The position numbers and the translations under genes are program-made. DNA of 64,000 nucleotides from Plasmodium malariae (lineage: Eukaryota > Apicomplexa > Aconoidasida > Haemosporida > Plasmodiidae), in the NCBI RefSeq assembly GCF_900090045.1, contig NC_041784.1:2148001-2212000 (forward strand), in the 5' to 3' direction. The notes beneath the pieces are model-generated. The model was not told the DNA's origin. It was given only the letters and a program-made list of their open reading frames with translations, and did not search any database. This document shows positions 63,187 to 64,000 of the stretch, one piece after another. Numbering within the stretch: position 1 is the stretch's first letter; every line of letters begins with the position of its first letter.

Positions 63187-64000
63187 AGTGACACTCTATT
63201 ATTACGCTAGGATTTTGTATACAACATTCTGTAGTAAAAATACAAACCAATATCTTTTTATTTATCAACGTGTTTATTTTTAATTAATATATATTAATTA
63301 AAAGAGAATATAAAATTTCAAATATGTAAAAATATATATGAGATCTATAAAATAATTTAATACATTATTATTTATTTTATACGCTTATTAAATTGTTTAA
63401 CGTTTAATAAATATATCACAGGTAATATATTCATAGTAATTTTATTTTAAATCATAGTTATATTTATATTTTTATATAAAATTCTTATTGGTTCTATAAA
63501 GAAGACAAATAAATAATAATATAAAGTTATATGAGTAACATTAAGAAGTAATATAAAAGTTATTGTATAAAGATTGCATTATTATAAGTAATATGTCTTT
63601 TTTTATTTTTTATTTTTTTTCTTAATACAAATTTATAAATATGAATATTATTATCAGTACTACTGTAAATAAATCTTTTTAATCCACATTTATGTTGAAA
63701 ATAAATAATTTATAAACCAAATAATTAACAATACTAATATTTTATTTCATGAAATTGTTATACGTTTGTTACTTTTTATACAAACATTTATAGTTTTAGA
63801 ATTATTATTTACATTTGCTACTATATTATAGAGATTAGAATTAATAATATGTAAATTATAAATATATGTTATATTTTTTGTAAAAAGTATATACGATAAA
63901 AATGTACTTATAACTCTTAATATCATAAATATATATATATATATGTATATATATCAATTTCCTAAATATTAAATATTTATGGTGTATATTTTACCATTGA
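63187..64000. other. Upstream flank of the STP1 relic
   Basis: AT-rich DNA to the window edge, with a short alternating TA stretch near 63930-63950. No exon or repeat array was recognised. Confidence 0.6.

Noticed and set aside
1..64000. Search by eye for tRNA and rRNA genes
   Set aside because: No cloverleaf with T-loop consensus and no GC-richer conserved block was noticed; a covariance-model scan would be needed to exclude them fully.

Overview
The window is very AT-rich eukaryotic DNA with two- and three-exon genes, short phase-0 introns, (TA)n and poly-A/T tracts, and only subtelomeric multigene families. It is best read as a Plasmodium subtelomere. The fam-l and fam-m type genes (signal-anchor exon 1, then a basic exon 2 with two C-terminal membrane segments), the PIR genes and a Trp-rich-tailed STP1 relic together point to Plasmodium malariae or a very close relative. 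No housekeeping gene, tRNA, rRNA or telomere repeat was seen.

Layout. (1) 1165-3020, minus strand: an intact three-exon PIR gene with an extra domain. (2) 8100-8914, minus: an exported-protein gene whose first exon is out of frame. (3) 15912-52677, plus: a head-to-tail array containing, in order, a decayed fam-m pseudogene (15912), an exported 2TM protein (20041), a frameshifted fam-m (26909), another exported 2TM protein (32179), a tandem pair of paralogous 2TM proteins (36649, 39185) with a gene relic just before the second, a broken fam-m (43163), an intact fam-m (47330), a degenerate coding relic (about 50100) and an intact fam-l (51788). (4) 55376-56568, minus: an intact three-exon PIR gene. 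(5) 60550-63186, minus: a badly broken STP1 pseudogene.

The shared design is the main structural result. In seven of the ten exported-protein genes exon 1 is exactly 87 nt (29 codons, signal anchor), followed by a phase-0 intron. In seven genes the Arg of a PEXEL-like R-x-L motif is codon 23 of exon 2, although the rest of exon 2 belongs to different families. Similar 5' flanks (about 410-450 nt before the ATG) and 3' flanks (about 380-475 nt after the stop) recur around most array members. This suggests that whole units, with their flanks, were duplicated.

The proteins are expected to be made in blood stages and sent into or onto the host red cell: fam-l, fam-m and other 2TM proteins by the secretory/PEXEL route, PIR and STP1 as variant membrane proteins. 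Coding calls rest on reading splice junctions and family resemblance by eye. No alignment or search was run. Several breaks lie in homopolymers and may be sequence errors rather than true decay.
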